Source of the DNA: Heliocidaris tuberculata
Taxonomy: Eukaryota; Echinodermata; Echinoidea; Camarodonta; Echinometridae
Assembly: GCA_025618425.1 (NCBI GenBank)
Contig: CM046832.1
Location: 52,932,447-52,996,446, forward strand
DNA: 64,000 nt
Direction: 5' to 3'
Each line of letters opens with the position of its first letter. The first letter of the stretch is position 1. Positions 52,973 to 64,000 of the stretch are shown piece by piece. A program made the position numbers and the translations under genes. The notes under the pieces were generated by a model that was not told where the DNA came from, ran no database searches, and worked only from the letters and a program-made list of their open reading frames with translations.

Positions 52973-53030
52973 GCTCGCCTGGAACCAAACCTCTGAGTTT
53001 GGTTCCATGCAAACCCTTATCATGGCGAGC
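52973..53030. repeat. Nested palindrome
   Basis: The inner hairpin is GGAACCAAAC (52981-52990), loop CTCTGA, GTTTGGTTCC (52997-53006). Outer arms are GCTCGCC (52973-52979) and GGCGAGC (53024-53030). The whole folds into a two-stage stem with an asymmetric bulge. CpG-bearing arms contrast with AT-rich surroundings. It could be the end of a transposon or a structured RNA in the intron; neither is shown. Confidence 0.7.
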
Positions 53031-55820
53031 GCGTACGAATGCATCGAGTAGTCTACTCACGAGTTGCTTTTATGCTTATAGCGAGTGTAATTAAACTTGC
53101 AATTTCTCTTTCTAAAAGTAATATTTGAAGCTCATATTTTGAATATAATATAATGACATGGAACCTCTAACATACAGAGTAAAATATTTTTTGGTGATTG
53201 CATGGTACCCTTTAAATAATATTTCTGACCCCAACACAAAAATAATTGTACCAAAGGCTCGAACTATACATATATATTGGTTGTATTTTGTTGTTCTTAT
53301 TTACAAAGTACACTGTTGTCGCCTAATATTCTGGGGTTCAAACTTATCGATGAAGTGCAGATAGCAGATAGTGACAGTTTACATAATTCGACTGAATAAT
53401 GAGTTGGCTGGAAAAGGTACTTGTATTTAAAGGTACTTGTACATGTATATATGTCGAAGATGCTACACTGTCTGTTTATACTAAATACTGCAAAGAGCAC
53501 TAACATGCTAGTCCACCAAATGCAATGAAAGAGCAGGAGAAAAAATGTCATTGTTACCTCATTCTTACCTTCCAATCATGCACTCTTTAAGAGACAACTC
53601 TTTGCATTTCAGTTGGGTCATGTAAAAGATACAGGAATGGGATTTGTGAAACCACTGATGTAGCTTGTACTGTGAATATCAATTTTAGGTTCCTATACCT
53701 CCCAGCTAGCTGTCATGGTGGAAATGGATAATTTATCCTAACACACCACTTGGAGGTAAGAGCTAACCCGTCATAAATCTAATCATATTTCTACTGCAAC
53801 TGGATATATGTTTCATGTGTCGGCTTTACAAATTTCAACCCCGGGCACAACTGACATGGTCCATCCCTGTTCATTACCCAATTATTGACTTGTCATATGT
53901 GCTGCTGGAGCGGAGGGAATACAACCGCCACATGCCTCCGTAGTATCAGCGAATAAGCCTATCGGGATGCATGTTGGGCTGTTGCAGCCAAGGAGTCTGT
54001 GCATACTGACAAGGGGCCTAGCTGCAGGAGAAGGGGGATTCATCACTGGATGGAGGTTCTCGGTTGGTAATATGCTAAAGCCATGAAGGGAAGCGAATGG
54101 GATGTACGGAAATGGCTGATAAATTACAGAGTAATACTGTAAGGAGGAGGTGCTTCTTTCCTCACCACGCAAATAGTCTAATTTGTATTCACATTAGTCG
54201 AATATCCACTGCTGCATTTGTCAGAACAATCAACTGGACAAGCCCTTCATTCAAAATTTCCAAATATGCATGCAAGAACATCACTGCAGTCTGGACAAAA
54301 TTATTATTATTCATGGATCGTTGCAATAAACACACTGACAAAGTCATTATCTGGAAAAGTGGGAGTATAAATTGGAATTACAATAAAGAGAATGGACAGT
54401 GCATGCTTTCTACTTTATAAAAAAAGGAATGAATGAATTAAGAAAAACTTTTACAATATAGAACTAACTCCTATCTCACCAAATCAGACTTCTCACTAAA
54501 TCTGACAGCAGCAAAAATTTGAGTGTACATTTTTAGAAAAAATATTACATAAACAATCAAAATCCAAATAAAAAATCCAAAATCCAATCAAAATAAAACT
54601 TGGAATAAACATTTATATTTACATTTTTAAATTATCTAGTACTGTTTTGAAACAAATACTGACTGTAGTAACAAAAAATTTAAAAAGTAAAGGAATTTAA
54701 CATTCTTTCCCTGCAATCACTATTGTCATAAATAGATTATAACAGTCTGTGAAAAAGTACACAACAAGTACCAGTTTTGAAATTCCTTTTTTTTTTAAAT
54801 TGGGAAAAAATGAGGTGTGCTATTCAAGTACTGGTAGTCCTTTAAGAATTGGTGATCCATATACATGGTACAAAACAGCAAGAGCAGCCATCAAACACTC
54901 ATTACTGAGCTCTTGACTCCTCATAAATATCAAAACATGATCATGAACTATGTGATGGCATTTTAAGATGGACCCCTCACAGTGTTCATACAATTAAGCA
55001 ACATGGCTAGATACATGTCACCATCATTAGATCTAACTAGGTCAATAAAGCTACATGTACTTAATGTATGAAACAACTTTCAACTTTGAACAACTTCCAA
55101 ATAAAAATATTTGAGTTTGTTAAATAAATTCCACTTCATGACTGTGTTCTATTCTGGGGATTTTTCTGGGTAGTCTTGTTAGCAATACAATTACATTTAC
55201 ATGATGCTACTAAAAGTACTATTATCAAATGTTGTGAAAGTTGTGAAAGGTCAAGCAATGAAGAAGGACAAATTATAGCACCCCCCCCAAAAAAAAGAAA
55301 CAACACAAAACAACAAAACAACAATAAAAAACAAACAAACAAACAAAAACAACTTATTCACAATATGAAATAAAGGGGGAAATAATAACAATACTTTGGC
55401 CATGTCACATGCCCAAATAGAAAGAAACTCTTGATGGTAACCTTGGACACCAGATTTGGGACTGTTTTGCCTATTTTTACCCTTTGTCAGATGTTTTCAA
55501 TGCTACTGTCCAAAGCAGGGACATTTTGTATTCAACAGTACATTTGCTTGCTTTACAAATAGTATTCAGGGTTATGCCCATAAGTGAATAGAACCTTGGA
55601 AATATATAGAGAATAGGAGGCAAGAGACAATTATTGCAGTGGGAACTGAATGTGGTATATAACTTAAGTCCTGAAAACAAATATCACTTCTTAGGTAACA
55701 AAAAATATTGGTAAAGTAAAGTTCAGTTTAATTCAATTTGAATATATTCTGATCATAAATGGACAGAGACATAAGGTCTTCAAAACCTTTGAATACCTGT
55801 ATATATATAACTCTTGATAG

Positions 55821-55910
55821 TACTTGTCTGCTCAGCACCAAAACAGCATTAAACTCATATAAGTTAATAAAGAGTTAACACCCTTCTGGCTCTCAACAGA
55901 TAATATGTAC
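55821..55910. repeat. Hairpin element family, copy
   Basis: The left arm is TTGTCTGCTCAGCACCAAAA, then CAGCATTAAACTC. The right arm (reverse complement) is TTATCTGTTGAGAGCCAG, then AAGGGTGTTAACTC. The right arm matches the arm of the copy at 41303 closely. Confidence 0.75.
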
Positions 55911-58806
55911 AGGTAGTGTGCCAATGTTTGTGATTCTCATTTATAACAAGCATGCATTAGCCAAATTCTATTTGTTTACCTAGTACCATATTTAAAAAAT
56001 CTTAGGTATATGGATAATTAGAAATTGGATCTTGAGCCTACATGTACATTAAAATGTAAACAGTGCTATTAGTCATGAATATTCCCACATTTCATAATCA
56101 TAAGGTGCTATCATTGTACATACATGTTCTGAATTAATTAATAACAAATTCTATGGCTTTGACTGCCCAAAAAGGGAATGAAAAAATTAAAGCATTCCTG
56201 AAAGAAAAATACTCGCAGAATTATCATACAACTTTCTCAAAATGAAATTGACATCCTTAAATCTAACAATGTGTGAATTTCAGTCTGATAGTTTCGACTT
56301 TTGTGATATTAACATTAAAAACTCACAGAAGTGTCAATTTTAGATTTTTTAAACAAAATAAATTTAAACCTATCTGCTTTGATCTGTAGAAGTGTGCAAT
56401 GAAGAAAAAATGCTGATGAACAGCATAACCCAATCTCACTGATAAACAAGCTTCCCACGTCACAAATGCAAGTTCCTATCATCAATCATTTAAACATGCA
56501 AGTAGAATCTATCATTAATAACAAAAAACTATATTTACATTTCCAGATAAATGATATGCACCAAACATTGTACTGGTGTCTCTAGTTGCACAAATAGCTT
56601 GCAAGTAATTCCAGTCATTAATGAAATGTTTCTGTTAGAAACTTATATTCAGCACTTTCATACAAACTGATTAAATCTATACCTTATCAAACTTTAGACG
56701 TGTAAGCTATAGTATATATGTATATTCCTATAAATGTCATGTACATGTAGAAGGAGGATATTTAGGAAATTTGAGTCTTGAGAAGATGTTTATATGAGTT
56801 TCATGCTTTGCTTCATAAATGTCTGGGAACCTCTGGGAAGTTAACATATAAAATGTAAGATATACAATGTATACATTAACATGTGACAATTAGAATGAAA
56901 ATGGTAGTACACCATAGTCAAAATATATATATTTTTTTAAATCAAGAAGAACAAATATTTGTCTTAGTTTTAAAGGAGCTAATGTATAAATATGCATGTA
57001 ATCATAATAATAACAAGACTTAAGTAGAAAATTCAGTGAGTTCAAATGTCAGGGAAAAAAGAATGGATACAAACTGTGAGAGCAGTGAGAGAGTTATAAA
57101 TGACAGATGAAATGTGCACCTCTCCCTTTTCTCCAAAAGTCCTTTTCCACAAAAGTTAGATGAATACATGTACATATATATGTTTGTATGAAGACATACA
57201 GTGTACTACTCTTAATCACTTGAGAACTTCATCTTCTTCCTCCAAAACAGAATTTGTAAGTTTAGTCCTTAAAATTTCATTTCAACATATTTTTTTTATA
57301 TGTGTACAAGGATTGTTATATAATTATATTTTAAATTGCACCATACCAACATAAAAAATGAAGGTATCATCAATAAAATGAATATTAAAAAAAATACATA
57401 CCATCAAGATAGTAGCATCATTGATTCACTCCATATATTGACACTTACCAAATCTGTAAATTTCTTTAAAATCTAAGCTGTCTAGTTTCTTGTACATCAG
57501 TAAAAAATAAAATAAAAGAAATACTATTGATTTATATTTTAAGAAGACAGTATTTTATAAGAAAACACATGTATATCAGAGTAGCTGAATGCAGTAATTA
57601 CCAAATTTGTTGAATAATACAATTCTGACAAAATAATTTGGGTCAATAGTAAAATTCAATTGTGCATGTACACAGAATCAAATTTTCCGAGACCAAGCTA
57701 TTTCGTATACATGCGCATCAGGATGGATAAAAATATTCCTAGCTAGGAGATCAAGTTACTTTTCAGACCTACAAGCCATTCATGTTGGAGCAAACTGCAG
57801 ACTAACTTCAGGGTTATGAGAGAGAACATTTATAATGCATGGTTTACACCCCTGAGACATGGCATCCATGCCACGCGTAGAAAATAATGATTCGTATGCC
57901 AGCATGTATGTATGTGACACTGGATGCATTTACATAATGCAACCTTGTAAAAATGAAGGTTTGTTATGTACAGGGAGTAGGTAATTATTTAACATAGAAT
58001 TGAATTCTGCTTTATGATATACAGTTACAGGTTGTTCATTATAACTGTTACAAGACATTCTCACAGGTAATGTACTTTATATTCAAGAATTGTATAACAA
58101 CATTAAAGTCTATTCAAAGATTTGATGCCATGAGCAGATTTCATGCATGAAAATTAATTGAAATCCAAATCAATCAATATATCATATTTCTGAATAGCTG
58201 ATACATTAGATTCTATATGTTTTTAAAGGCTTATATTGTCATCTTAGAGTGCATGCATCCAGAATTAACAGTTCTATGACATTTACATGTATCCAACACA
58301 GTATTTTATCTTAAATATGGGAAGCATAAAAGTTTGATACTGCATAAATTCACATTACTGTGAAGTGATAGAGAGAAAGATGAAGAATCCTATCTTTTGC
58401 AGAGAAATATTGACTTGCTTTTAATACTAGATGTGCTTAAGAAAATTTGGTCATGTATTCATAATATTCTGAAGAATACAAATATCAAGGATCTCATCCC
58501 TTGTACAGCAAGATGGGGCAATCAAAATGTTTCCAAATGTACATACAACATTTTGTCAAGCTACCCTAGAGAAATAAGAATACCAATAATCATTGTTTAT
58601 CCTAAGCAGGAAAAAGTGGAGGCATTTCAAAATATGACTTGTTTTTATGCATAAGACAATCTTTAATCTTGAAGAAGTAGATTCCCTTTCATAATGTTGA
58701 TATATGCTTTTTTACAGAGATATATTTCCCTGAAACTCCCCTGATGGCATTAAGTGTAAAATTCCATTAAGCATGCACAATTGATTTGGGCTTGTATGAC
58801 AGCCCT

Positions 58807-58943
58807 ACCTCGCCTGTGTAGAGTAACGTTGGTGTTTATATGAAAGCCATGAATTTTTAATGAGCTTGTGTTCGAAAGTCATCAGAAAATCTATAAATCC
58901 AATATGGCGGATGTATTGTGATCTGGGTTACTCTGTACGAGGT
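58807..58943. mobile_element. 137-bp inverted-repeat element
   Basis: Left ACCTCGCCTGTGTAGAGTAAC pairs with the reverse complement of the right end, ACCTCGTACAGAGTAAC, with a small gap. The interior includes AATATGGCGGATGTATTGTG, richer in CpG than its surroundings. Probably a MITE remnant; arms are short. Confidence 0.55.
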
Positions 58944-59775
58944 TACATGAACCTTTTTTTGTCTACATCAGTGCATTAAGTACATGTACATGTATATATA
59001 CATTTAGGTTTTCTTCTCTTTTTATAACTTTATTTAATGAATGAATCATATTTTAATTTAAGTGACTATGTTATTTCTAGGTCTGCATGCTCTGAAGCAT
59101 TGAACACACTGTATCACATAGTGATAATCTCTTTGTTTTAAAAGTTATATTTAGAATACTATAAGAGATGAGCGCATACAGCATAATGATTTTTCTTCAA
59201 GAGTGCACATTTGTGCAACTGGTCAAGGTATAATTTATGGATCCTGTCTTGTATTTTCTACTGTCCAAGTCATCAAAAATTGAATAAAATGTTTTCTGCA
59301 TATTCTGGGCTTTTTTTTCTGATAATGCAAACTCTCCAATGCAGATAGATTTTGATTGATCTGTACTATTGGTAAATAATAGAAAAGAATTTTAGAAATC
59401 AAAACAATGTTCTGCTTCATTTAGCAATTAAATTATTCAATAAGATATTTTACTTGCAAAAGATTAAAAAGAGCAGGCATACATCCAGCAAGCATTTTTC
59501 ATATCATTAATGTCATTCATAATAGCTTAACAGTAAATTACTTTTCTTCACAAATATTTAAGTACACGTATCATAGATTTCTTTTTAAGTTAGGATTTTG
59601 AAATTATTACTTTTTAACTACAAAGTCACAAATTAAAAAGAGCAGCATATTAAACATAAAGAAGAGTGAAGATAAACAAGTCATTCTGTCACTTTTGAAA
59701 TTAATTTTTAAATCAGTTTGTAATGTATGAATTAGTTAATGGGGTAAGGTTGAAACTTCAAAGAAGGTCACTTAC

Positions 59776-60869
59776 CCTAGCGTGGTCATGGTGACAATAG
59801 TATACCAGAAAGCTGCAGGAATGCAGTAAAACTTGGTGTTCTTTGTGGATTTTTCAGCATAGAACATGATTGTGGCAAATATAATAATCGCCATGGACAT
59901 AGAGAAGAGTAAGAATCCTAGTTCACTAGCACAACTCTTTAGTGTGTATCCCAATATGCGTAATCCTTGTGAATGCCGCGAGAACTTGAAAATTCTGAAG
60001 ACACGAAATACTCTGAGTGTGACAAACATGCCGCTGAGGCTGTCGTCTTTGAAGAACAAGCCGATGTAGTAGGGTAGAATGGCCACCACATCTATAACGG
60101 ACATCACACTCCTTGCAAATTTCCATCTGCTGGGAGCTGCATATAGTCTGAGTAGATATTCCACAGTGAAGATCATGACACACGCTGTGTCGAGGCAAAA
60201 GAAGGACCGTTCATAGCGTTCACCACACGCTAACGTAGTCACAGTACCAGGTAGAGGGGAACATGGAACAGTCTCTACGATGTTTGCTATGACGGACACG
60301 GCAATGAAGAAACCTGTCACATAATAAAAAACAGTAGCAGGTGTTCCGGTATGTGGGTTTTCAAACCCTCTCCACATTTTCTCTCGGAAAGTGGTGAGTG
60401 GAACATTGTCCCCCATCTCTGAGATTCTTTCATCCATAAGTCTTTCCTGATTGTCACGCTTCTTGTCACGATAATCTTCGTAACAGCAATCACCTATGAT
60501 TTCGGGCATGAGTCCGAAAAACGCCAGTTCCTCGTCAAATGCTGCAATGCATTCTTCCCTGGGGAAATGCATAGTACCTGTGCGATAGAAAGTCAAGATA
60601 TGGCGGAACAGGTCTGGGTCCCTGTCAAAGAAATACTGGTTTGATTCCTCATCGTAGAAATATTCCTTCTCACTGCTTCCCAATAGTGTATCAGGGTATT
60701 TGTCAAGCATATGCCTCCATGTTTCGAACTTCCTGCCACTGACATTGATACACACACGTCCGAAGTGTTCATTGCGGCGCCGCTCGGGAAGAACCGGCAT
60801 TGGGTTGGGGGCCACCGGTACCCACCCGATAGCCGCCGCCCGAGCAAATGGCAACCATGCTGCGGCCAT
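59776..60869 (-). CDS. KCND (Shal/Kv4): Kv4 (Shal-type) potassium channel, coding exon 1: N-terminus, T1, S1-S5, pore helix
   Basis: This exon encodes residues 1-364 plus two bases of codon 365 of the pore-forming subunit of a fast-inactivating (A-type) K+ channel of the plasma membrane. The start is secure: ATG is in an AAAATGG context and an in-frame TGA lies 9 bases upstream. Residues 1-20 ([10 protein letters not shown] and following) match the Kv4 N-terminal hydrophobic segment that, in the family, drives inactivation and binds KChIPs; it is three residues shorter than the vertebrate form I recall. T1 spans about 39-140 and carries the zinc motif HX5CX20CC (H101, C107, C128, C129). Approximate membrane segments are S1 178-200, S2 222-243, S3 252-272, S4 281-304 (R286, R289, R292, K295, R298) and S5 316-337. 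The pore helix ends in TMTTLG. The exon ends CTAGG before GTAAGT, phase 2. An open reading frame continues to a TAA inside the donor, which is not a real stop. Assignment to Kv4 is very firm; which paralogue name applies cannot be decided here. Confidence 0.98.
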
Positions 60870-63800
60870 TTTGACTCAGTTTTACACCAGAATCAATCAC
60901 CTATGGAAATGATAAGACCTCTCTTCCGAATCAGCTGGTACTTTGTCAAAGCTTCGAGCAAACATATTGCAAAGATCAAGCTGGATGATATTAATATCAT
61001 ACTCGGCTGTCAAGAACCGCCGCGAACCACAGGATAATCCGGCCTAGACTTCCCGTGCAAATAGCAGATGACAAGCCCATGTTGAAGACCTAAAAGTTGT
61101 CATTCAACAACAAGAAACGCAGCATTTAATCATTTCATGTAGCTCAATAATAAAATCGCGAACTATCTGAAGATTGCACACGCTTGTTATATCCAAATAA
61201 ACCCACAAATGATAAGAATATGTAACTTCTTATAGAATCAGAATCAAGCTCCAGACGCCATAAATGCTACACTACGGCGCTACCATATACACACGGCGGA
61301 TTGAAAGTGGTGTTGGCTTCATTTGTCTTCGATGTATACAAGAGTTAACCGAAATGCATTTGGGAGAATTGGATAAGTGATCAGGATTTTAGATGAAAAC
61401 AGCGTGCAACGTAACGGACCACTTCAACCCATGGCCACGCCATAATATTCCATTTTACTCTTATTTTACTTGAAAGCTCTGAATTTTGCTGTATTTTGTT
61501 TCACGAAGCTCATTCAAAGGTAGAACCAGCATTTTTCTGAGCATTTTGTTTGAAATAAGGGATGTTATGATTTGTGAGGCTTGACTTAGTAAATATAATA
61601 TCGGCCTGTGGTATGCAAATTACGACAGCTCATTTACATACAAAATCCTGTGCATGACCCTTACGATAAGAGGCGCCCTTGCTGTATGCTTGCGGATACG
61701 AAACAATTGACATCAACACCTTACTTTTTCTGAATTCACACCAATTATATGGCATTTGATACAGTCGGTCTTGGAGGATTTTTTTCACAAATCAATTTGA
61801 TATTGTATTTTTCCTAAAATCAGAAAAGCTATGATTTTACCGTAGGCGTAAACTGTAGTCAGAAACACGATTTCAGATGCAGGCAGAAAAGAATGCATCT
61901 GCATAATTAATGAACTTAAAGGGAATTTATGGCTTTCGTTCACGAGAACGTTTTCAGACTCATTTTCAGAATGAACACTTTGTTTACTTGAATCAACCTT
62001 TACCTAAGAATGATATCTACACATAAAACATATATTTCTAGTGCTAATGCCTGTTTTAAAGTGTATTCTTACAAATCTATTTTGATTTTTCCTATAAAAT
62101 GCTAAGGTATTCAGTATGCATGTATCTAATCTTTGTAGCGCATGTTATATTTTTAGTTATTCATTTTGAATATTTTTCTGTTTATTTTTTTCAGTTTGTT
62201 CTTATTTCCTTTTCTACATAGATTGTAAATGTCATCGAAAAATTATAGTAGCCTTGACTGAGGATAATTTGATATTTTCTAGTTTTGATTTAGGAAGTGT
62301 ATATGTTCCAATACATCTAATGAAATCAAGGAAAATAGATTCAAATTCAAATTTATCTAAAAATAAAGTATTATTTTGACCGCGTGTCCTCATCTTCATG
62401 AAATAAATATATGTGAAGACACTCAAGACGCTTAGATTAAGATTTCTTTTTTAAAGGATTTTGTATTATAAGTAGAATCTGTCTGGGGAGTCTAAAGGAC
62501 AATCTCAATAAATCTAGAAAAAATTGAAAGTAGAACGTACTGACTTAATGCATATTTCACAAACATGTAAATACGAACATCTATCAATTTACATCCTTAT
62601 AGTTCAATGCTTTGAACCAGAGCAGAACATTTTTTAAGGACCCTTTTGGTGGCTACTTTTTGCCTTTGCAAGAGCAATCTGATGATTGATTCACAAGTGA
62701 TCTCCTTATTCTCCGAATTAGGATTTTTTTCTTTCTTCTTGGTTGGGGATTGTCCCCCCCCCCCCCCCTGCCACTAAAAATACGATAATGATACAGTCTA
62801 CAAGTTGAAACCTATCTACAGAGAACCCTTTCAGGGGCATTCATAATTATGATCCGCATGAAGCCATAAAGTAGACGGCGAATAACAATAGACTCTAAAA
62901 AAAAATCACTGTATTTCACGTATTTTCAGGTTAAGAAAGCAGTTTATTTTGGCCATTCAAAGATTAAAACCTTGAGGCCAAAAGATGCAATGGTTTCTTA
63001 TTGCTTTTCCATTGAAACTGGAGGAGTGTTCTGGAAGGCATAATGTTAAATTTGAATACAGTAATTGTACTAATGTATATCGTATTTCATCTCATACTCA
63101 TAATTCGTGCTATTTCTGTTATTAAACTTTGGTGTCTGTAGTCTTTGACAAGTATTACTGTATAGAAGTTGACTGTTGTTTGTTTGTTTTTTGGCTATCA
63201 TAACTTAAAGTTTATCATAACGGTAAAAAAAAAAAATCATGTCAAACACAGAATGTACTTGTTTTAGACTTAATTTAACAACTGTCATATTTTTGAAAGG
63301 TATATGAAAATGCTTGTGGTTGATTATAGTAATATTTCAACTCAATGTATGTATAAACTATACAAAACGTATTGACAAAACTAATATAACTTGGTAATAT
63401 TGAAATCATATCAGAGAACTTGAACAACATTGCTAAAATCATCTTACCCAGCATATTCCTTTACCCCCACCGCCCCCAAAATGTGTTTTGGTAAAGCATA
63501 TGAATCAAAGGTGATAGATTGTGCAAAAATTACAACAATCTTTTACAATATCAGATTGTTCATAAATTATTATTTCTAGATACTCTTTGGTTGCGTAGGC
63601 ATCCTAGATAAGATGACATATGCTTTGGAAATGTTTGAGACCATGAAAAAGCCTTTACTACTTTAAAAAAAAAATTATGTTGATTTTACATTTTCTACTT
63701 CACTCATTTTATCGTCTCTTCCTAAAAAATATCCCCAGGTTATCTTTCCCCAAGTGGTTGTGTACACATTATGATCTTTATCTGGTCACCCTAATGTTGA

Positions 63801-64000
63801 CTGGATGCTACACAGATTGTGAAAAACACTTTTACATCTTTGGCGTCGCGCAGCGCCTTAATGGGGCCATAAAACACGACTTAGAAGCAGTGGTGAAAAT
63901 TGATGGAGTTAAATTGAATCGACTTTTACGAGATGAACGTAGTGGGTGACACATCTTTTCACTTGTCTTTTCTTGTCGGTAGGAGGGGGTGGGGGTGGGG
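60870..64000 (-). promoter_or_regulatory. Kv4 upstream region: 5' UTR and presumed promoter area
   Basis: This DNA lies immediately upstream of the Kv4 start codon on the minus strand. An in-frame TGA 9 bases upstream shows that the coding region does not extend further. The first few hundred bases (to about 61320) have more CpG than the surrounding DNA. No convincing core promoter motif fixes a transcription start; a TATAAGAAG string on the minus strand near 61228 is a weak candidate only. A 5' UTR intron cannot be excluded. Beyond 61.4 kb the DNA is AT-rich, with a C-tract near 62754 and no supported gene. A short block at 63840-63950 has more CpG than its neighbours but was not identified. 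Confidence 0.45.

Larger units (their letters stand above)
41210..59775 (-). other. Kv4 intron 1 (18,566 bp)
   Basis: GT-AG intron that interrupts the glycine codon of the selectivity filter. It contains no supported coding exon. Contents: a small hairpin element at 41303, inverted-repeat elements near 43.9, 44.3, 48.7, 51.0, 52.97 and 58.8 kb, a C-rich minisatellite at 45.4-46.0 kb, another hairpin element at 55821, a T-tract near 49520 and two compositionally distinct blocks (about 50.6-50.8 and 53.7-54.2 kb). Most of the rest is unremarkable AT-rich DNA with scattered TACATGTA. Confidence 0.95.

Noticed and set aside
60593..61037. Other-frame and antisense ORFs over Kv4 exon 1
   Set aside because: Shadows of the real coding exon.
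63677..63949. 90-codon plus-strand frame at the right edge
   Set aside because: The last third looks less AT-rich and could be a transposon fragment, but nothing recognisable supports a gene.

Overview
The window is AT-rich, gene-poor animal DNA. It carries one recognisable gene, on the minus strand: the 5' two-thirds to three-quarters of a Kv4 (Shal/KCND-type) voltage-gated potassium channel. Four coding exons join cleanly with GT/AG splice sites and compatible phases. Exon 1 (59776-60869) holds the N-terminus, the T1 domain, S1-S5 and the pore helix. Exon 2 (41047-41209) holds the YGD selectivity filter and S6. Exon 3 (26150-26239) and exon 4 (20590-20679) encode the proximal cytoplasmic C-terminus, including a QHHHLL dileucine segment. 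Together they give 479 residues. The last, most C-terminal coding part was not found and should lie to the left of base 1.

The organism is probably a marine invertebrate deuterostome, most likely an echinoderm. The reasons are a complete Kv4 of deuterostome style, large introns (18.6, 14.8, 5.5 and more than 20.5 kb), a tRNA-derived SINE, many short inverted-repeat DNA elements and many copies of the palindrome TACATGTA. The TTAA-flanked AGGGAAAGTCC element resembles repeats I associate with sea urchin DNA. This assignment is an inference; the sequence does not name a species.

Layout from left to right. 1-730 is a GA-rich minisatellite. 1-20589 is intron 4 (partial), with a SINE, MITE-like elements at 3415, 11802 and 13758, and a 1.4 kb non-autonomous Helitron inserted in a TA microsatellite (16509-17945). 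Exon 4 follows, then intron 3 with small hairpins. Exon 3 is next. Intron 2 has local duplications near 31.6-32.8 kb, a SINE relic and CT-rich tracts. After exon 2, intron 1 holds inverted-repeat elements at 43.9, 44.3, 48.7, 51.0 and 58.8 kb, a poly-C minisatellite at 45.4-46.0 kb and a MITE that split an older tandem repeat. Exon 1 and about 3.1 kb of upstream sequence close the window.

No second protein gene, rRNA gene, functional tRNA gene, CRISPR array or virus was seen. No convincing new biological system was found. The most interesting items are the Helitron with a duplicated 268-bp internal unit, a family of about 90-bp hairpin elements present four times in the introns, and the MITE-in-repeat insertion.
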